Under the pieces are notes generated by a model. The model did not search any database. It was not told the DNA's origin and worked only from the letters and a program-made list of their open reading frames with translations. A stretch of 64,000 nt of DNA from Prolixibacteraceae bacterium (lineage in GTDB: Bacteria > Bacteroidota > Bacteroidia > Bacteroidales > Prolixibacteraceae): assembly GCA_023229575.1 (NCBI GenBank), contig JALNYZ010000008.1, forward strand, positions 97,930 through 161,929. Direction: 5' to 3'. Numbering within the stretch: position 1 is the first letter of the stretch; every line of letters starts with the position of its first letter. Position numbers and translations under genes: made by a program. Shown piece by piece: positions 53,386-63,693 of the stretch.

Positions 53386-54641
53386 TATTTGTAGTTTAAT
53401 TTGATTATATCATTCTTATAAAAGTACCTTACTGCGACAAAGATACAAAGCGCGGCAAAAACATATACTGCAGACAAAGCTGACAGTCCCCAGGCCAACC
53501 CCAACGCAGGTTTGATTTTTCCCAGTATATAAGGGGCGGAAGCCCCTGTTACAAAAGCAAACATAAGCATTAAACCGGTGGCTGTTGAGCGAAATTTAGG
53601 TTCAACCACATCATATAGTGCTGCAAAAATATTGGAATCATAAATTCCACGAAACAAACCGAATAGAGCAAGTACAATATATATGACAAAAGGAGTATTC
53701 CCAATTCCCAACAAAAAAATAAAAGGAGCCCCGAGTAACAATCCTGTTCCCTGGACAATTCCGCGCATACCTGTAATTTTATGACAATAGCGATCTGCAA
53801 TTGATGCACCTAATAAGACACCAATAAATGCAGCAATATAATGATAGAAGGTTGCATCAAATCCGGACCGGGCCAATGAGAAACCAAATTTTTCATGAAG
53901 ATACGTCGGCATCCAGGTCATAAACCCAACGTTTACAAACACCATCCCTGCAAATGCAAGTGTGAGCAACAGAGCCGTAGGCTTTTTAAAAAACACACCA
54001 AGTGCATCAACAATGAGTACTTTACGGTTTCCATCTTCCTTTGATCCTGTAGGGAATGAGTCCTTCAACCGCAATCCTATTAGCAAAGACAATAAAATAC
54101 CAAATCCGCCAAAAATATAAAACGCAATCCTCCAGCCAAAGTTATCAGCAATCCAGCCGGCCAGATAACCGCTCATTATAATTCCGGCATAAAGCGCTGT
54201 TTGATGAATAGACATTGCTGTCGCTCTTGTTCTATCGTGATGTTCGCTGATTAAGGCATTGGCTGATGGAGAATAAAAAGCTTCCCCCCCACCCGTTGCA
54301 ATACTTTGAAGAAAAATCAGATGAATAAGTAATACAGACATCCCGGTAAACAAAGTAGAGGTACTCCATACCAATAAGCTAAGCATTAATACATATTTTT
54401 TATTGGTTCTGTCACCAATGTATCCGGCTACTGGAACAAGTATGCCATAGACCAATATTAAAATGGAAGCGATCAAGCCCATATCTGAATCGGTGAGGTT
54501 CAGTTCTGTTCTAATTGCAGGTAATACCACGTTAAAAATCTGACGGTCTGCCTGGTTAAAAAAGAATGCCAGCCAGAGAAGTACGATTAGTTCCCATTTA
54601 TAAGGCAAAGTCGGTCTATTTTTGAAACATTTCGCAATCAT
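53385..54641 (-). CDS. Major facilitator superfamily transporter, likely for a sugar acid
   Basis: A 418-residue protein with 12 predicted transmembrane helices. The MFS loop motif is visible after TM2 (VAGYIGDRTNKKYVLM). FNQADRQIFNVVLPAI on TM1 and the DRTRATAMSIHQTALYAG helix are typical of the anion:cation symporter branch (hexuronate, sialate or galactonate carriers). It is the first gene of the minus-strand operon, so it probably imports the monosaccharide or acid that the operon degrades. Confidence 0.85.
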   Translation of the reverse strand: MIAKCFKNRPTLPYKWELIVLLWLAFFFNQADRQIFNVVLPAIRTELNLTDSDMGLIASILILVYGILVPVAGYIGDRTNKKYVLMLSLLVWSTSTLFTGMSVLLIHLIFLQSIATGGGEAFYSPSANALISEHHDRTRATAMSIHQTALYAGIIMSGYLAGWIADNFGWRIAFYIFGGFGILLSLLIGLRLKDSFPTGSKEDGNRKVLIVDALGVFFKKPTALLLTLAFAGMVFVNVGFMTWMPTYLHEKFGFSLARSGFDATFYHYIAAFIGVLLGASIADRYCHKITGMRGIVQGTGLLLGAPFIFLLGIGNTPFVIYIVLALFGLFRGIYDSNIFAALYDVVEPKFRSTATGLMLMFAFVTGASAPYILGKIKPALGLAWGLSALSAVYVFAALCIFVAVRYFYKNDIIKLNYK

Positions 54642-54665
54642 TTATTTTTACAATGATTAGTTGTG

Positions 54666-54673
54666 CAAACATA
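54666..54673 (-). promoter_or_regulatory. Candidate -7 box for the sugar-acid operon
   Basis: TATGTTTG on the minus strand fits TAnnTTTG, about 25 bp before the transporter ATG. The 54674-55007 stretch beyond it is very AT-rich, with no gene visible. Confidence 0.4.
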
Positions 54674-55007
54674 CACTTATTATTATAAAATAACGACAAC
54701 TCTAAAAGAAAAAAATCTTGGTTGTAATTAAATTTAATGAAGATCAAAAAAACTTATTTGTGAAGTTAATATGTAATCATTTAATTATCTGCATTATAAT
54801 GCATTTATCTTAATTTATTTCGCTATAGTTTCTTTATAATATAAAATAATGTTTTAAAACATTTTATATTGATTTGTTTTTATGATTTTTTATGATTTAT
54901 TTTGTTGTGATAAACTGAAAAACTTATATGAATTGTGAAACTGAAAAGATGGGTACTTAAAATTTCTATGATCCTGTTTCTGATTGTTCTCGCAATCTGG
55001 ATAGTCA

Positions 55008-55484
55008 ATGCACAGGAGATCTACCTTACGCAAGGTTTCATATAGGGACGCAAATCCCCTTCCGGGACTTACTGTAGTTGTAAAAGATACCTTCTCTGGC
55101 TATACGGCAAAGGGATGGAGTAAGCCCCAGATGCTGACCAGTGAGACAAGGATTGAACAGGTAAAAGGGCACACTAAGGCCGGAAGTACGCTGACAGAAG
55201 ACTTCTTGGCAAACGATATATTGTGGCAGCTAAGCATATTGGCCTACAACATATCGGTGATGATGCGTCAAAATAAAAATAAATTTATACGACAGGAACA
55301 CCGCAGTTTTATTGATTGGTTTATTGCAGTGCCTGCCAAAATAACCTTTAGTGGACATCAAATTGAATCAACGATCGCGAACGCCAATAAAAAAAACAAT
55401 TTAGTGAGCAATTGAAGATATATGAACATCTTTTTTTGTAAAGCCGACTTGGAAGAGCTTGACAGGTTCATCGATGCGGCATAA
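55008..55484 (+). pseudogene. IS1380-family transposase remnant (C-terminal part)
   Basis: The frame carries the late part of an IS1380-type DDE transposase: GLTVVVKDTF, a TRIEQVKGHTKAGSTLTEDF helix with the catalytic-type Glu, FLANDILWQLSILAYNISVM and RQEHRSFIDWFIAVPAKITF. The first two thirds are missing. After 55415 the frame shifts and the end reads CKADLEELDRFIDAA up to the stop at 55482-55484. Terminal inverted repeats were not found. It is a decayed insertion between the sugar-acid operon and the second susCD block. Confidence 0.7.
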
Positions 55485-55705
55485 GAACAGAAAGGAGGAA
55501 AACATGAGGGTCAACACGGGATTGTATGGGCGAAATATGTCCCCATAGCTTAAAAAATTATAAAATGGAGGGGCAAATACCCCAAAGGACAATGTCAAAA
55601 AGAAGATTCAAACCCGGTGTTAAACTAATTTGGCCGAAAATGGGTGGCTATTGCTCATATACCGGAATATTTTCGGTTCAAATAAATCAAATTAGATATT
55701 TAAGT

Positions 55706-58700
55706 ATGAAAAAAATCCAATTTCTAAATTTAATCAACAAAAGATCAACACTTATGAAAGATCTCAACAATTTGCACTGGACAACTCATATGAAAGATTG
55801 TTCAGGGAATACCTTTAGAATCATTAAACTAACAAGCATTCTTCTAATGGTTATTGTATTAAATGGCTTTGGAGGTAATAAATTTGATGCGAATCTGAAT
55901 GTTCTTAAAGAAAGAGAGGTAACATCAACTATGCAGGGGAATAAAATTTCAGGTACTGTTACTGATAGCAAAAGAATGCCATTACCTGGAGCAACAGTCA
56001 TGGTAAAAGGGACAACAGTAGGTACTAAAACTGATTCCGATGGGAAGTTTACATTGAGTATTCCGGTTGATGCCAAGGTTCTTTTGGTTTCATTTGTAGG
56101 AATGGTATCACAGGAAATAAGTATTGGAACGCAGGCCAACTTTAATATCGTAATGAATGAGACCACCGTTGATGTTGGTGAAGTTGTAATCGTTGGTTAT
56201 GGTACCCAGAAAAAACTGACTGTTACCGGAGCTGTTAGCGCTTTGAAAGGTAGTGAGTTACTTAAATCACCTGTTGCCAACCTGACATCGGCACTGGTTG
56301 GGAGGGTGAGCGGAGTGATTGGGGTCCAACAAAACGGACAGCCCGGGAAGGATGAAACGATACTCCGGATCCGTGGTATTGGCACCTTGACAAGTTCTGT
56401 AGCTACCCCTCTTGTTTTGGTTGATGGAATAGAACGTTCTTTCAGCCAGATTGATCCCAACGAAATTGAATCATTTTCTGTATTGAAGGATGCTTCATCA
56501 ACAGCGGTTTATGGTATACGGGGCGCCAATGGGGTCATCATAGTAACCACAAAAAAAGGCACAGAAGGCAAAGCAATTGTCAGTTACACCGGAAATACCT
56601 CTTTGCAGTCTCCTACACGTCTTCCAAAATATTTGGATGCATATAACTTTTCTTTGATCTACAATGAAGCATTAAAAAACGACAATCCGCTTACGACCCA
56701 GACTTTTACAGACGCTGAGTTGCAAAAATTCAAGGATCAAAGCGATCCGTTGTTTTACCCCAATACCGATTGGCTAAAACTGTTATTAAAAGAATATGCC
56801 CCCCAAACCCAGCACAACTTAAATATCAGGGGGGGGACAAAAAATGTAAAATATTTTGTTTCATTGGGTTATTTGAATCAGACCGGTCTTGTAAAAGAGT
56901 TCCAGCAAAGCAGTGGTATCAGCAACAACAACAATTTTTCCAGGTACAATTTCAGGTCCAATATTGATATCAATGTGACTCCCACCACCACTGTTAACTT
57001 TCAGTTGGGTGGATATTCATCGGTGAGACATTCATCGCAAATTACCGAAACGGATGCCGGGGGAAATACGACACTAATGTCGCAAATACTTGTTTCAGCG
57101 CCCAACGCAACCATTGGCTTGTATGATGGAAAAATAATTACCCTTGAACGTTCGAACCTCAAAAATGCCATTGCAAATCTTGCCGCAGGATTTGTTGATT
57201 ATACGGACAATAGCCTGAACATTAATCTGGGTGTCAATCAAAAACTGGATATGATTACCAAGGGGTTATCTGTAAGGGGGAAAATCGCCTTTGACAATTT
57301 TTATGACCTGCGCCGGATTTTTAACAGATCAACTCCAACATATACACCTCTCAAAGTATACCCAAATGGTATTGAGACCATTGTATTTCGTCAAAATGGG
57401 GAATTAGGGAATTTTGTGACCGGTCCATCGACAGGATTTGCCCGCTCGCGTCAGCTTTATATGGATTGGGCGCTCGAGTACAGCAATTCATTCGGCCGTC
57501 ACAATGTAGGGGCTCTGGTACTTTACAACCAGAAAAAAAGATGGTACCATTCATTGGCTTATCCGGGTATCCCTCTTGGTTATCAGGATTGGGTAGGCCG
57601 TATCACCTATAACTACGCATTACGCTATTTGCTGGAATTCAATATGGGAAGGAACGGATCAGAAAATTTTCCGGTCAATAGCCGTTTTGGCTGGTTCCCT
57701 GCCATCTCTGCAGGATGGGTTGTCACCAGTGAGCCTGCGGTCGAAAAACTGATTGGGAAAAATACACTCTCGTATCTCAAGTTTCGGGCTTCGTACGGGC
57801 AGGTAGGAAATGATATCATGGGCAGCACACGTTTTATGTACTTTCCGAGTGAATATCTAAGGGGAGGAAGTGGTGTTTTTGGAGAAGACCCAGTCTCATA
57901 TATCTCTTATACTGAAGGCAAATTGGGAAATCCGGATGTAACCTGGGAAAGATCAAAGAAACTGGATGTGGCTGTAGAAACGCGGTTTTTTAAAGACCGG
58001 CTTAGTATCCTCTTTGACTATTTTTCAGAAGACCGCAACAATATCCTTACCACAAGGAAAACTGTCCCCTCCTATGTTGCAGTTACGCTGTCCGATGCGT
58101 ACAACATTGGTCATGTAAAAAACAAGGGTTATGAAATTGAAGCAGGTTGGGATAGTAAAATAAAAGATTTCAATTACAACTTCCATGCGAACTACTCCTT
58201 CGCAAGAAATAAAATACTCTATATGGATGAGGCCTTGAATGATCAGTATCCAAACCTGAACCGGACCGGGCATAGGGTAGGAGAAACTTTTGGGTACATT
58301 TTTGAAGGGTTCTACAATACACCGGATGAGGTTGCAGCGGCCCCTTCCTATTTTGGTGGAGTACCAACTTTGGGGGACAACAAATACAAAGATATTACCG
58401 GAGATGGCGTGATCAATGTATATGACCAACAAGCTCTTAAAAATCCCGCATTCCCGGAGATTACCTATGGTATTTCAGCGGCTTGCACCTACAAAGGAGT
58501 GGATCTTAGTATTTTATTTCAGGGCAATGCCAATGTATCGGTACCTGTACAAGACCAATTTTACAGACCTTTTTATATGTTGGGTACCGCCCTTGAAATG
58601 GTGCAGAACCGTTGGCGTTTAGATTCTCCCGACAACAATGCCCATGCGACTTTCCCAAAACCAAGCGTAACTTATGCCAGGGGCCAGAATTTTTATAATT

Positions 58701-58939
58701 CAACATTAAATATTTATGATGGCTCTTATTTTCGTTTTAAAAACCTTGAGATAGGATATACCTTTAACAAACAGCAGCTTAAAAGATTAAGGCTTGAAAG
58801 TATACGTCTCTCCCTTTCCGGGCAAAACCTTTACACATGGGATAAATTGAAAATTTTAGACCCTGAAAGTATTGCCAGTGCCAGTAATCAATATCCCCAA
58901 TGCAAGGTCTATAATGTTGGGATTAAAGTACAGTTTTAA
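55706..58939 (+). CDS. SusC/RagA TonB-dependent transporter, second locus
   Basis: A 1077-residue SusC from the ATG at 55706; the frame is open further back to 55526, but that part overlaps DNA next to the transposase relic and has no signal peptide. An ATG at 55754 is also possible. It has a hydrophobic signal (LTSILLMVIVLNGFG), a carboxypeptidase-regulatory-like domain (ISGTVTDSKRMPLPGATVMV), a TonB plug (GYGTQKKLTVTGAVSALKG to DASSTAVYGIRGANGVI) and a barrel ending VQF. There is no STN domain, so this one does not depend on a FecR-type anti-sigma. Confidence 0.94.
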   Translation: MKKIQFLNLINKRSTLMKDLNNLHWTTHMKDCSGNTFRIIKLTSILLMVIVLNGFGGNKFDANLNVLKEREVTSTMQGNKISGTVTDSKRMPLPGATVMVKGTTVGTKTDSDGKFTLSIPVDAKVLLVSFVGMVSQEISIGTQANFNIVMNETTVDVGEVVIVGYGTQKKLTVTGAVSALKGSELLKSPVANLTSALVGRVSGVIGVQQNGQPGKDETILRIRGIGTLTSSVATPLVLVDGIERSFSQIDPNEIESFSVLKDASSTAVYGIRGANGVIIVTTKKGTEGKAIVSYTGNTSLQSPTRLPKYLDAYNFSLIYNEALKNDNPLTTQTFTDAELQKFKDQSDPLFYPNTDWLKLLLKEYAPQTQHNLNIRGGTKNVKYFVSLGYLNQTGLVKEFQQSSGISNNNNFSRYNFRSNIDINVTPTTTVNFQLGGYSSVRHSSQITETDAGGNTTLMSQILVSAPNATIGLYDGKIITLERSNLKNAIANLAAGFVDYTDNSLNINLGVNQKLDMITKGLSVRGKIAFDNFYDLRRIFNRSTPTYTPLKVYPNGIETIVFRQNGELGNFVTGPSTGFARSRQLYMDWALEYSNSFGRHNVGALVLYNQKKRWYHSLAYPGIPLGYQDWVGRITYNYALRYLLEFNMGRNGSENFPVNSRFGWFPAISAGWVVTSEPAVEKLIGKNTLSYLKFRASYGQVGNDIMGSTRFMYFPSEYLRGGSGVFGEDPVSYISYTEGKLGNPDVTWERSKKLDVAVETRFFKDRLSILFDYFSEDRNNILTTRKTVPSYVAVTLSDAYNIGHVKNKGYEIEAGWDSKIKDFNYNFHANYSFARNKILYMDEALNDQYPNLNRTGHRVGETFGYIFEGFYNTPDEVAAAPSYFGGVPTLGDNKYKDITGDGVINVYDQQALKNPAFPEITYGISAACTYKGVDLSILFQGNANVSVPVQDQFYRPFYMLGTALEMVQNRWRLDSPDNNAHATFPKPSVTYARGQNFYNSTLNIYDGSYFRFKNLEIGYTFNKQQLKRLRLESIRLSLSGQNLYTWDKLKILDPESIASASNQYPQCKVYNVGIKVQF

Positions 58940-58963
58940 TAACGGGTTAAAATTATTGAAGAG

Positions 58964-60733
58964 ATGAAAACAAGTAAATACATATTGGGCATTGCTATTG
59001 TGATATCATTGCTCTCTCCGATTTCATGTAAAAATTTCCTTGAGATGCCCGCTCAGACCGGGTTCAACAAGGATTTGGTTTTTTCAAGCTACAGGGATAC
59101 AGAGACATTCCTTTATTCATTGTACCAATCTGTTCCAAAGATCATGTATGGTTGGGCCAATAACATTATGCTTTTTGGTCCGTCGCGTGTATCACTTACA
59201 GATGAAGCTATTTCCGGATCTTATTCCGGATTCAAGACTAACAGCATTTACGCAGGGGCCGTTACTTCTGACTGGTTTACTACAATAAATGGTGAAGATG
59301 TTTATGCCACGCATTGGAAATCAATCCGAAATGACTTTATCATGCTGGAAAATATTGATAAGGTGCCTGATGCAAGCGCTGAAGTCAAAGGTCGTATCAA
59401 AGGGGAATGTCAGCTATTGATTGCCGTGGAGTATTTCGAAATGTGGAAACGTTACGGAGGGATACCGATTATCAAAAGCTCCATGTCTCCTGCCGATTAT
59501 GAGATCATTAAGCGTCAGCCATTGGATGCAGTATATAAATACATCATTGAACTTTGTGACGCGGTAATAGCCAATCCGAATATTCCAATAAAGGTAACCA
59601 ATCCGTTGGAATTTGGACGCGCAACCAAGGCATTGGCTTATGGACTGAAGGCCAGGACCATGCTCTATGCTGCCAGCCCATTGTTCAATGCTGCAACGCC
59701 CTATCTCGATTTCGGACAGAACAACAATCTGATATGCTTTACCAATTACGATAAAAACAGATGGAAACTAGCCATGGATGCCGCTCTTCAGGCGATCCAG
59801 TTTTGCGAAAGCAATGGCTATTCAATTGTAACCAGCTATGGCGTCAATAGAAATTATACCATCGCTTGTCAAAAACGGCCCAAAGACGGAAATACGGAAA
59901 TTATCTGGGGTACGATGTATAACCCTAATACAACAGAAGGAACTAATGCTCCCCCGTACTTTACGTGGGGCATGAGAGGCCGCTATGCTTGTATGGGTGC
60001 CAATACGCCTACCCATAATGCTGTAGAGTTTTACTCAAATACTGACGGTACCAAGGTTAACTGGGATGTAAAAATAACGACTCCACCCAATCAACCTGAG
60101 GCACCTTATAAGAACCTTGATCCGCGGTTTCAGCAGAGTATTGCTTACAATGGCGCTATCTGGTACACTAATCCGACACTGATTCTGCAATTTTATAATC
60201 CAGGTGAAACTGGCGTAGCAAATGGTTTGGAAGGTATGAAAGCTACACCCGCGGTAGGTAATTATGGTTTCAGAAAATACCTGGTTGACTATGAAAAGTC
60301 TACAACTGGCCACTGGCCGATGAATCCTATCTTTCGTCTGGCTGAATTATATCTTATTTATGCCGAGGCTTCCAATGAATTTCAGGGACCAACCGCACAA
60401 GCCTTTGATCTGTTAGATGTTATCCGTACCCGTTCAGGCATGCCAAAAGTTGATCGCTCATTGAACCAGACAGGTCTGAGATCTTATATTATTAACGAGC
60501 GTGCAGTTGAATTATACGCTGAAGATCACCGATATTATGATCTGAGACGTTGGAAAATACCTGAAGTAACGAAAATTTACAACGTTAACGTATTAAAATA
60601 TCTTAACAACACTTACACCTACGAGAAATATGTTTCTCAAACACGTGTATGGAACGACTATTGGTTCATGCACCCATTCCCGCTTACTGAAATCACCAAG
60701 AATTACGGAATAATTCAAAACCCGGGATGGTAA
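58964..60733 (+). CDS. SusD/RagB-family lipoprotein, second locus
   Basis: A 589-residue lipoprotein (C22 after LSPIS), with SusD features: GECQLLIAVEYFEMWKRYGG in the TPR region, FGRATKALAYGLKARTML, and the C-terminal INERAVELYAEDHRYYDLRRW block. It is larger than the first SusD, with insertions in the middle. It starts 24 bp after its SusC partner and precedes a further SusC by 32 bp. Confidence 0.94.
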   Translation: MKTSKYILGIAIVISLLSPISCKNFLEMPAQTGFNKDLVFSSYRDTETFLYSLYQSVPKIMYGWANNIMLFGPSRVSLTDEAISGSYSGFKTNSIYAGAVTSDWFTTINGEDVYATHWKSIRNDFIMLENIDKVPDASAEVKGRIKGECQLLIAVEYFEMWKRYGGIPIIKSSMSPADYEIIKRQPLDAVYKYIIELCDAVIANPNIPIKVTNPLEFGRATKALAYGLKARTMLYAASPLFNAATPYLDFGQNNNLICFTNYDKNRWKLAMDAALQAIQFCESNGYSIVTSYGVNRNYTIACQKRPKDGNTEIIWGTMYNPNTTEGTNAPPYFTWGMRGRYACMGANTPTHNAVEFYSNTDGTKVNWDVKITTPPNQPEAPYKNLDPRFQQSIAYNGAIWYTNPTLILQFYNPGETGVANGLEGMKATPAVGNYGFRKYLVDYEKSTTGHWPMNPIFRLAELYLIYAEASNEFQGPTAQAFDLLDVIRTRSGMPKVDRSLNQTGLRSYIINERAVELYAEDHRYYDLRRWKIPEVTKIYNVNVLKYLNNTYTYEKYVSQTRVWNDYWFMHPFPLTEITKNYGIIQNPGW

Positions 60734-60765
60734 ATTGTTTTTATAAATCAGTAAATAAGTAAGTT

Positions 60766-63588
60766 ATGAAACTACGAAATATATTCATGAAACAATTGAA
60801 AGTGAAAGCATGCATTTTCATACTATTTTTTGGAATTGCAAGTAGCACTTTTGGCCAAAATATCGCCCCTAAGAATGGTGTGAAAGAGATCCCTGATTCT
60901 AGCATCGTTCAACCAACAACGAATTTTCCGGTGAAATGGGAGAGCCCAGCCTCCGTCAGCACGGTACAAGGTAAAGTAATCGACAAAAATTCTTCTTATT
61001 CAACCGGAAATTCTCTTTATGGACTCTTAACCGGATTAACAGTCAGGCAGCAATCAGGAGAACCAGGATCAGATGATGCCGATTTCAGGATTCGTGGAAA
61101 TGGAACCTTTGGGAACAGCAATTATCCGCTTATCCTTGTTGATGGTTTTGAACACGATCTGAATTCAATTGCAGTAGAAGACATCGAGTCCATCTCTGTT
61201 CTAAAGGATGCTTCTGCTTCTATCCTTTACGGAGGAAGGGCTGCAAATGGGGTCATTGTGGTAAAGACCAAACGGGGTGTCCAGGGAAAGGGAAAAATAA
61301 CAGTGAAATTGCTGGGTGGAATGCAAAGGCCAATGGGGTTGCCCAAATTTGTCAACTCGGCTGATTACGCTACCTTGTACAATCAGGCCCTGGCAAGCGA
61401 TGGTCTGCCTGCCATATATTCCGATACGCAAATTCAGGGTTTTCGAACCGGGGACCCTGTCTATAATCCCAATGTAGATTGGATCAAGGAGTTGGTAAAA
61501 AATAACGCTCCGGCAGCTAAAGCTACGATCACTGCCACAGGGGGCAACAATATTATCAAGTATTTTGTATCGGTTGGTTATTTGATGAATCAAGGCTTGT
61601 ACGATCATACCGACATGCACGACGCATACAGCACGAATATTAAATCAGGAAGCATTGCTTTCAGGTCAAACCTTGATATACAGCTTACCAGTGATTGGAA
61701 ACTCACATTCGATATGTATGGTCAGATTAATGATAAAAACTCACCTGTAGCAAATACTGCATCCATTTGGAATTCACTGAACAGTTACTCATCAACGATA
61801 CCCATTTATGTGAAGGATGCATTACTCGGAGGAACTTCCGCATTTCCAATTAACCCCATGGGTTTAATCAACGAACAGGGATATAGGGACACCTATGAAA
61901 GATTTGTGATTTTCAATTCTTCGTCCGAATATGATTTAAAGAGACTCGTCAAAGGCCTTGTTGCCGGTGTACGGTTTGGTTATGATAACTATTATACGGT
62001 CAATTCTGCCTGGTCCAAAACTTTTGAATCCTATTCTGTTATTGGTACCGATCCGTCTACCGGAGGACCACTCTTAAGCGCACCTTTTGGAAAAAACACT
62101 GCCCTGGCCTATGGCAATCCTGTTGGGGACAGCCAATCCAGGCGTTTCAATATTGACGGCTATTTGGATTACAACACCGCTATTGGTTCCGGAAATAAAC
62201 TTTCTGTAAAGCTATTGTACCATCAGGACAAGCTTATGCTTGGCGCAGAGAGCCCATACTTCAACGAATCCCTCAGCGGACTGGTTAACTACAACCTGAA
62301 AAATCGCTATATCGTTGAGGTTGGACTATCATACAACGGTTGTGAAGCATTCAAACCGGGAAAGCGGTTCTCCCTCTTTCCTGCAGTTTCAGCAGGTTGG
62401 ATTCTCTCCAACGAATCCTTTTTGAAAGATCATCCTGTTATTGGATTTCTAAAACTTCGTGCATCGACTGGAACGGTAGGGCGTAGTAATCTTGGATTAC
62501 GTTTCGCTTACCGTGATTATTATGTCGGTTCAGGCAGTTACCTGTTTGGTACAGGTACCAGCGCCACAGGAGGTTATATAGAATATGCCCTTTCAAATCC
62601 GGATCTTACTTACGAAAAGTCGAATAAAAGCGAAATAGGATTGGAGTCCGTACTTTGGAAAAACATCCACTTCGCCGCTGCTTATTTCTATCAGAAACGG
62701 ACCAATATCCTCATCTCGCAGTCAAACTTGGTTCCCTCATTGGTCGGTGTAGGTTTGCAGGACATCAACGGGGGCAAGGCCGAAAGCAGAGGAATAGAAC
62801 TTTCGTTAAATATTGATAAATCTTTCAAAGAGTGGGGATATTTTGTTGGTGTGAATTACACCTGGATGACAAGTAAAGTATTGTACAGTGCTGAATTACC
62901 GGTTCCGGCCGGAAGTGAGTACAATTACCGTACAGGTCAAAAGATTTCACAACCATTTGGACTGGATTTTATAGGATTTTTTCAATCCATGGAGGATATC
63001 CAATCGAGCCCGAAACAGCAATTCGGATCAGTTAAACCCGGCGACATGAAATACCGGGACAAGAACAACGACGGGTTCGTCAATCAATACGATGAGGGAC
63101 CTGTTGGAAATTCTGTTTTACCACAATCGGAATTTGGGTTAACACTTGGCGCAAATTATAAAGGATTTGATATTCAGGGTGTATTTCAGGCACAAATGGG
63201 CCGTGATATCTATTTGGGAAGCAATCCCAATATATATTGGCCATTGGTCAACTACGCGAAAATCTCTACTTATGTGGATCAACCCTGGACAGATGCAAAT
63301 AAAGCATCAGCCAAATACCCGCGCCTTACTACGGTATCTAATCCCAATAACTACCGGCCTTCAACATTCTGGTACAAAAATGCAGATTTTCTTCGTCTTC
63401 GTTCCGTTGAACTAGGATATAATATCCCTTCCCAGGTTACATCGAAAATCAGAATTGATAAGATCAGGGTATTCGTTAGGGGCATGAACCTGATTACCTT
63501 GAGCAGCTTTAAATATGGCGATCCTGAGACGATGGTTGGATATCCTGCCATGAAGTCTATTAACATGGGTTTAAATGTTCAATTTTAA
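60766..63588 (+). CDS. SusC-like TonB-dependent transporter lacking the N-terminal regulatory domain
   Basis: A 940-residue outer-membrane transporter. A signal peptide (ending SSTFGQ) is followed by only a short linker and then directly by the plug (NSLYGLLTGLTVRQQSGEPG, RIRGNGTFGNSNYPLILVDG, DASASILYGGRAANGVIVV). The carboxypeptidase-regulatory-like domain present in most SusC proteins is absent, as is an STN domain. The barrel is complete, ending NVQF. It directly follows another SusCD pair and is followed by its own SusD. Confidence 0.92.
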   Translation: MKLRNIFMKQLKVKACIFILFFGIASSTFGQNIAPKNGVKEIPDSSIVQPTTNFPVKWESPASVSTVQGKVIDKNSSYSTGNSLYGLLTGLTVRQQSGEPGSDDADFRIRGNGTFGNSNYPLILVDGFEHDLNSIAVEDIESISVLKDASASILYGGRAANGVIVVKTKRGVQGKGKITVKLLGGMQRPMGLPKFVNSADYATLYNQALASDGLPAIYSDTQIQGFRTGDPVYNPNVDWIKELVKNNAPAAKATITATGGNNIIKYFVSVGYLMNQGLYDHTDMHDAYSTNIKSGSIAFRSNLDIQLTSDWKLTFDMYGQINDKNSPVANTASIWNSLNSYSSTIPIYVKDALLGGTSAFPINPMGLINEQGYRDTYERFVIFNSSSEYDLKRLVKGLVAGVRFGYDNYYTVNSAWSKTFESYSVIGTDPSTGGPLLSAPFGKNTALAYGNPVGDSQSRRFNIDGYLDYNTAIGSGNKLSVKLLYHQDKLMLGAESPYFNESLSGLVNYNLKNRYIVEVGLSYNGCEAFKPGKRFSLFPAVSAGWILSNESFLKDHPVIGFLKLRASTGTVGRSNLGLRFAYRDYYVGSGSYLFGTGTSATGGYIEYALSNPDLTYEKSNKSEIGLESVLWKNIHFAAAYFYQKRTNILISQSNLVPSLVGVGLQDINGGKAESRGIELSLNIDKSFKEWGYFVGVNYTWMTSKVLYSAELPVPAGSEYNYRTGQKISQPFGLDFIGFFQSMEDIQSSPKQQFGSVKPGDMKYRDKNNDGFVNQYDEGPVGNSVLPQSEFGLTLGANYKGFDIQGVFQAQMGRDIYLGSNPNIYWPLVNYAKISTYVDQPWTDANKASAKYPRLTTVSNPNNYRPSTFWYKNADFLRLRSVELGYNIPSQVTSKIRIDKIRVFVRGMNLITLSSFKYGDPETMVGYPAMKSINMGLNVQF

Positions 63589-63693
63589 AAAATTATTGAG
63601 ATGAAACGAGCTATGAAAGACAAACTCACACATAAGCGCATGTTTATCCATGGCGAGATCCATAAGGCAACTAAAAAACAAAATTCTAATCTT

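Noticed and set aside
55526..55705. Extended start of the second SusC at 55526
   Set aside because: The added 60 residues precede any signal peptide and lie beside transposase remnants.
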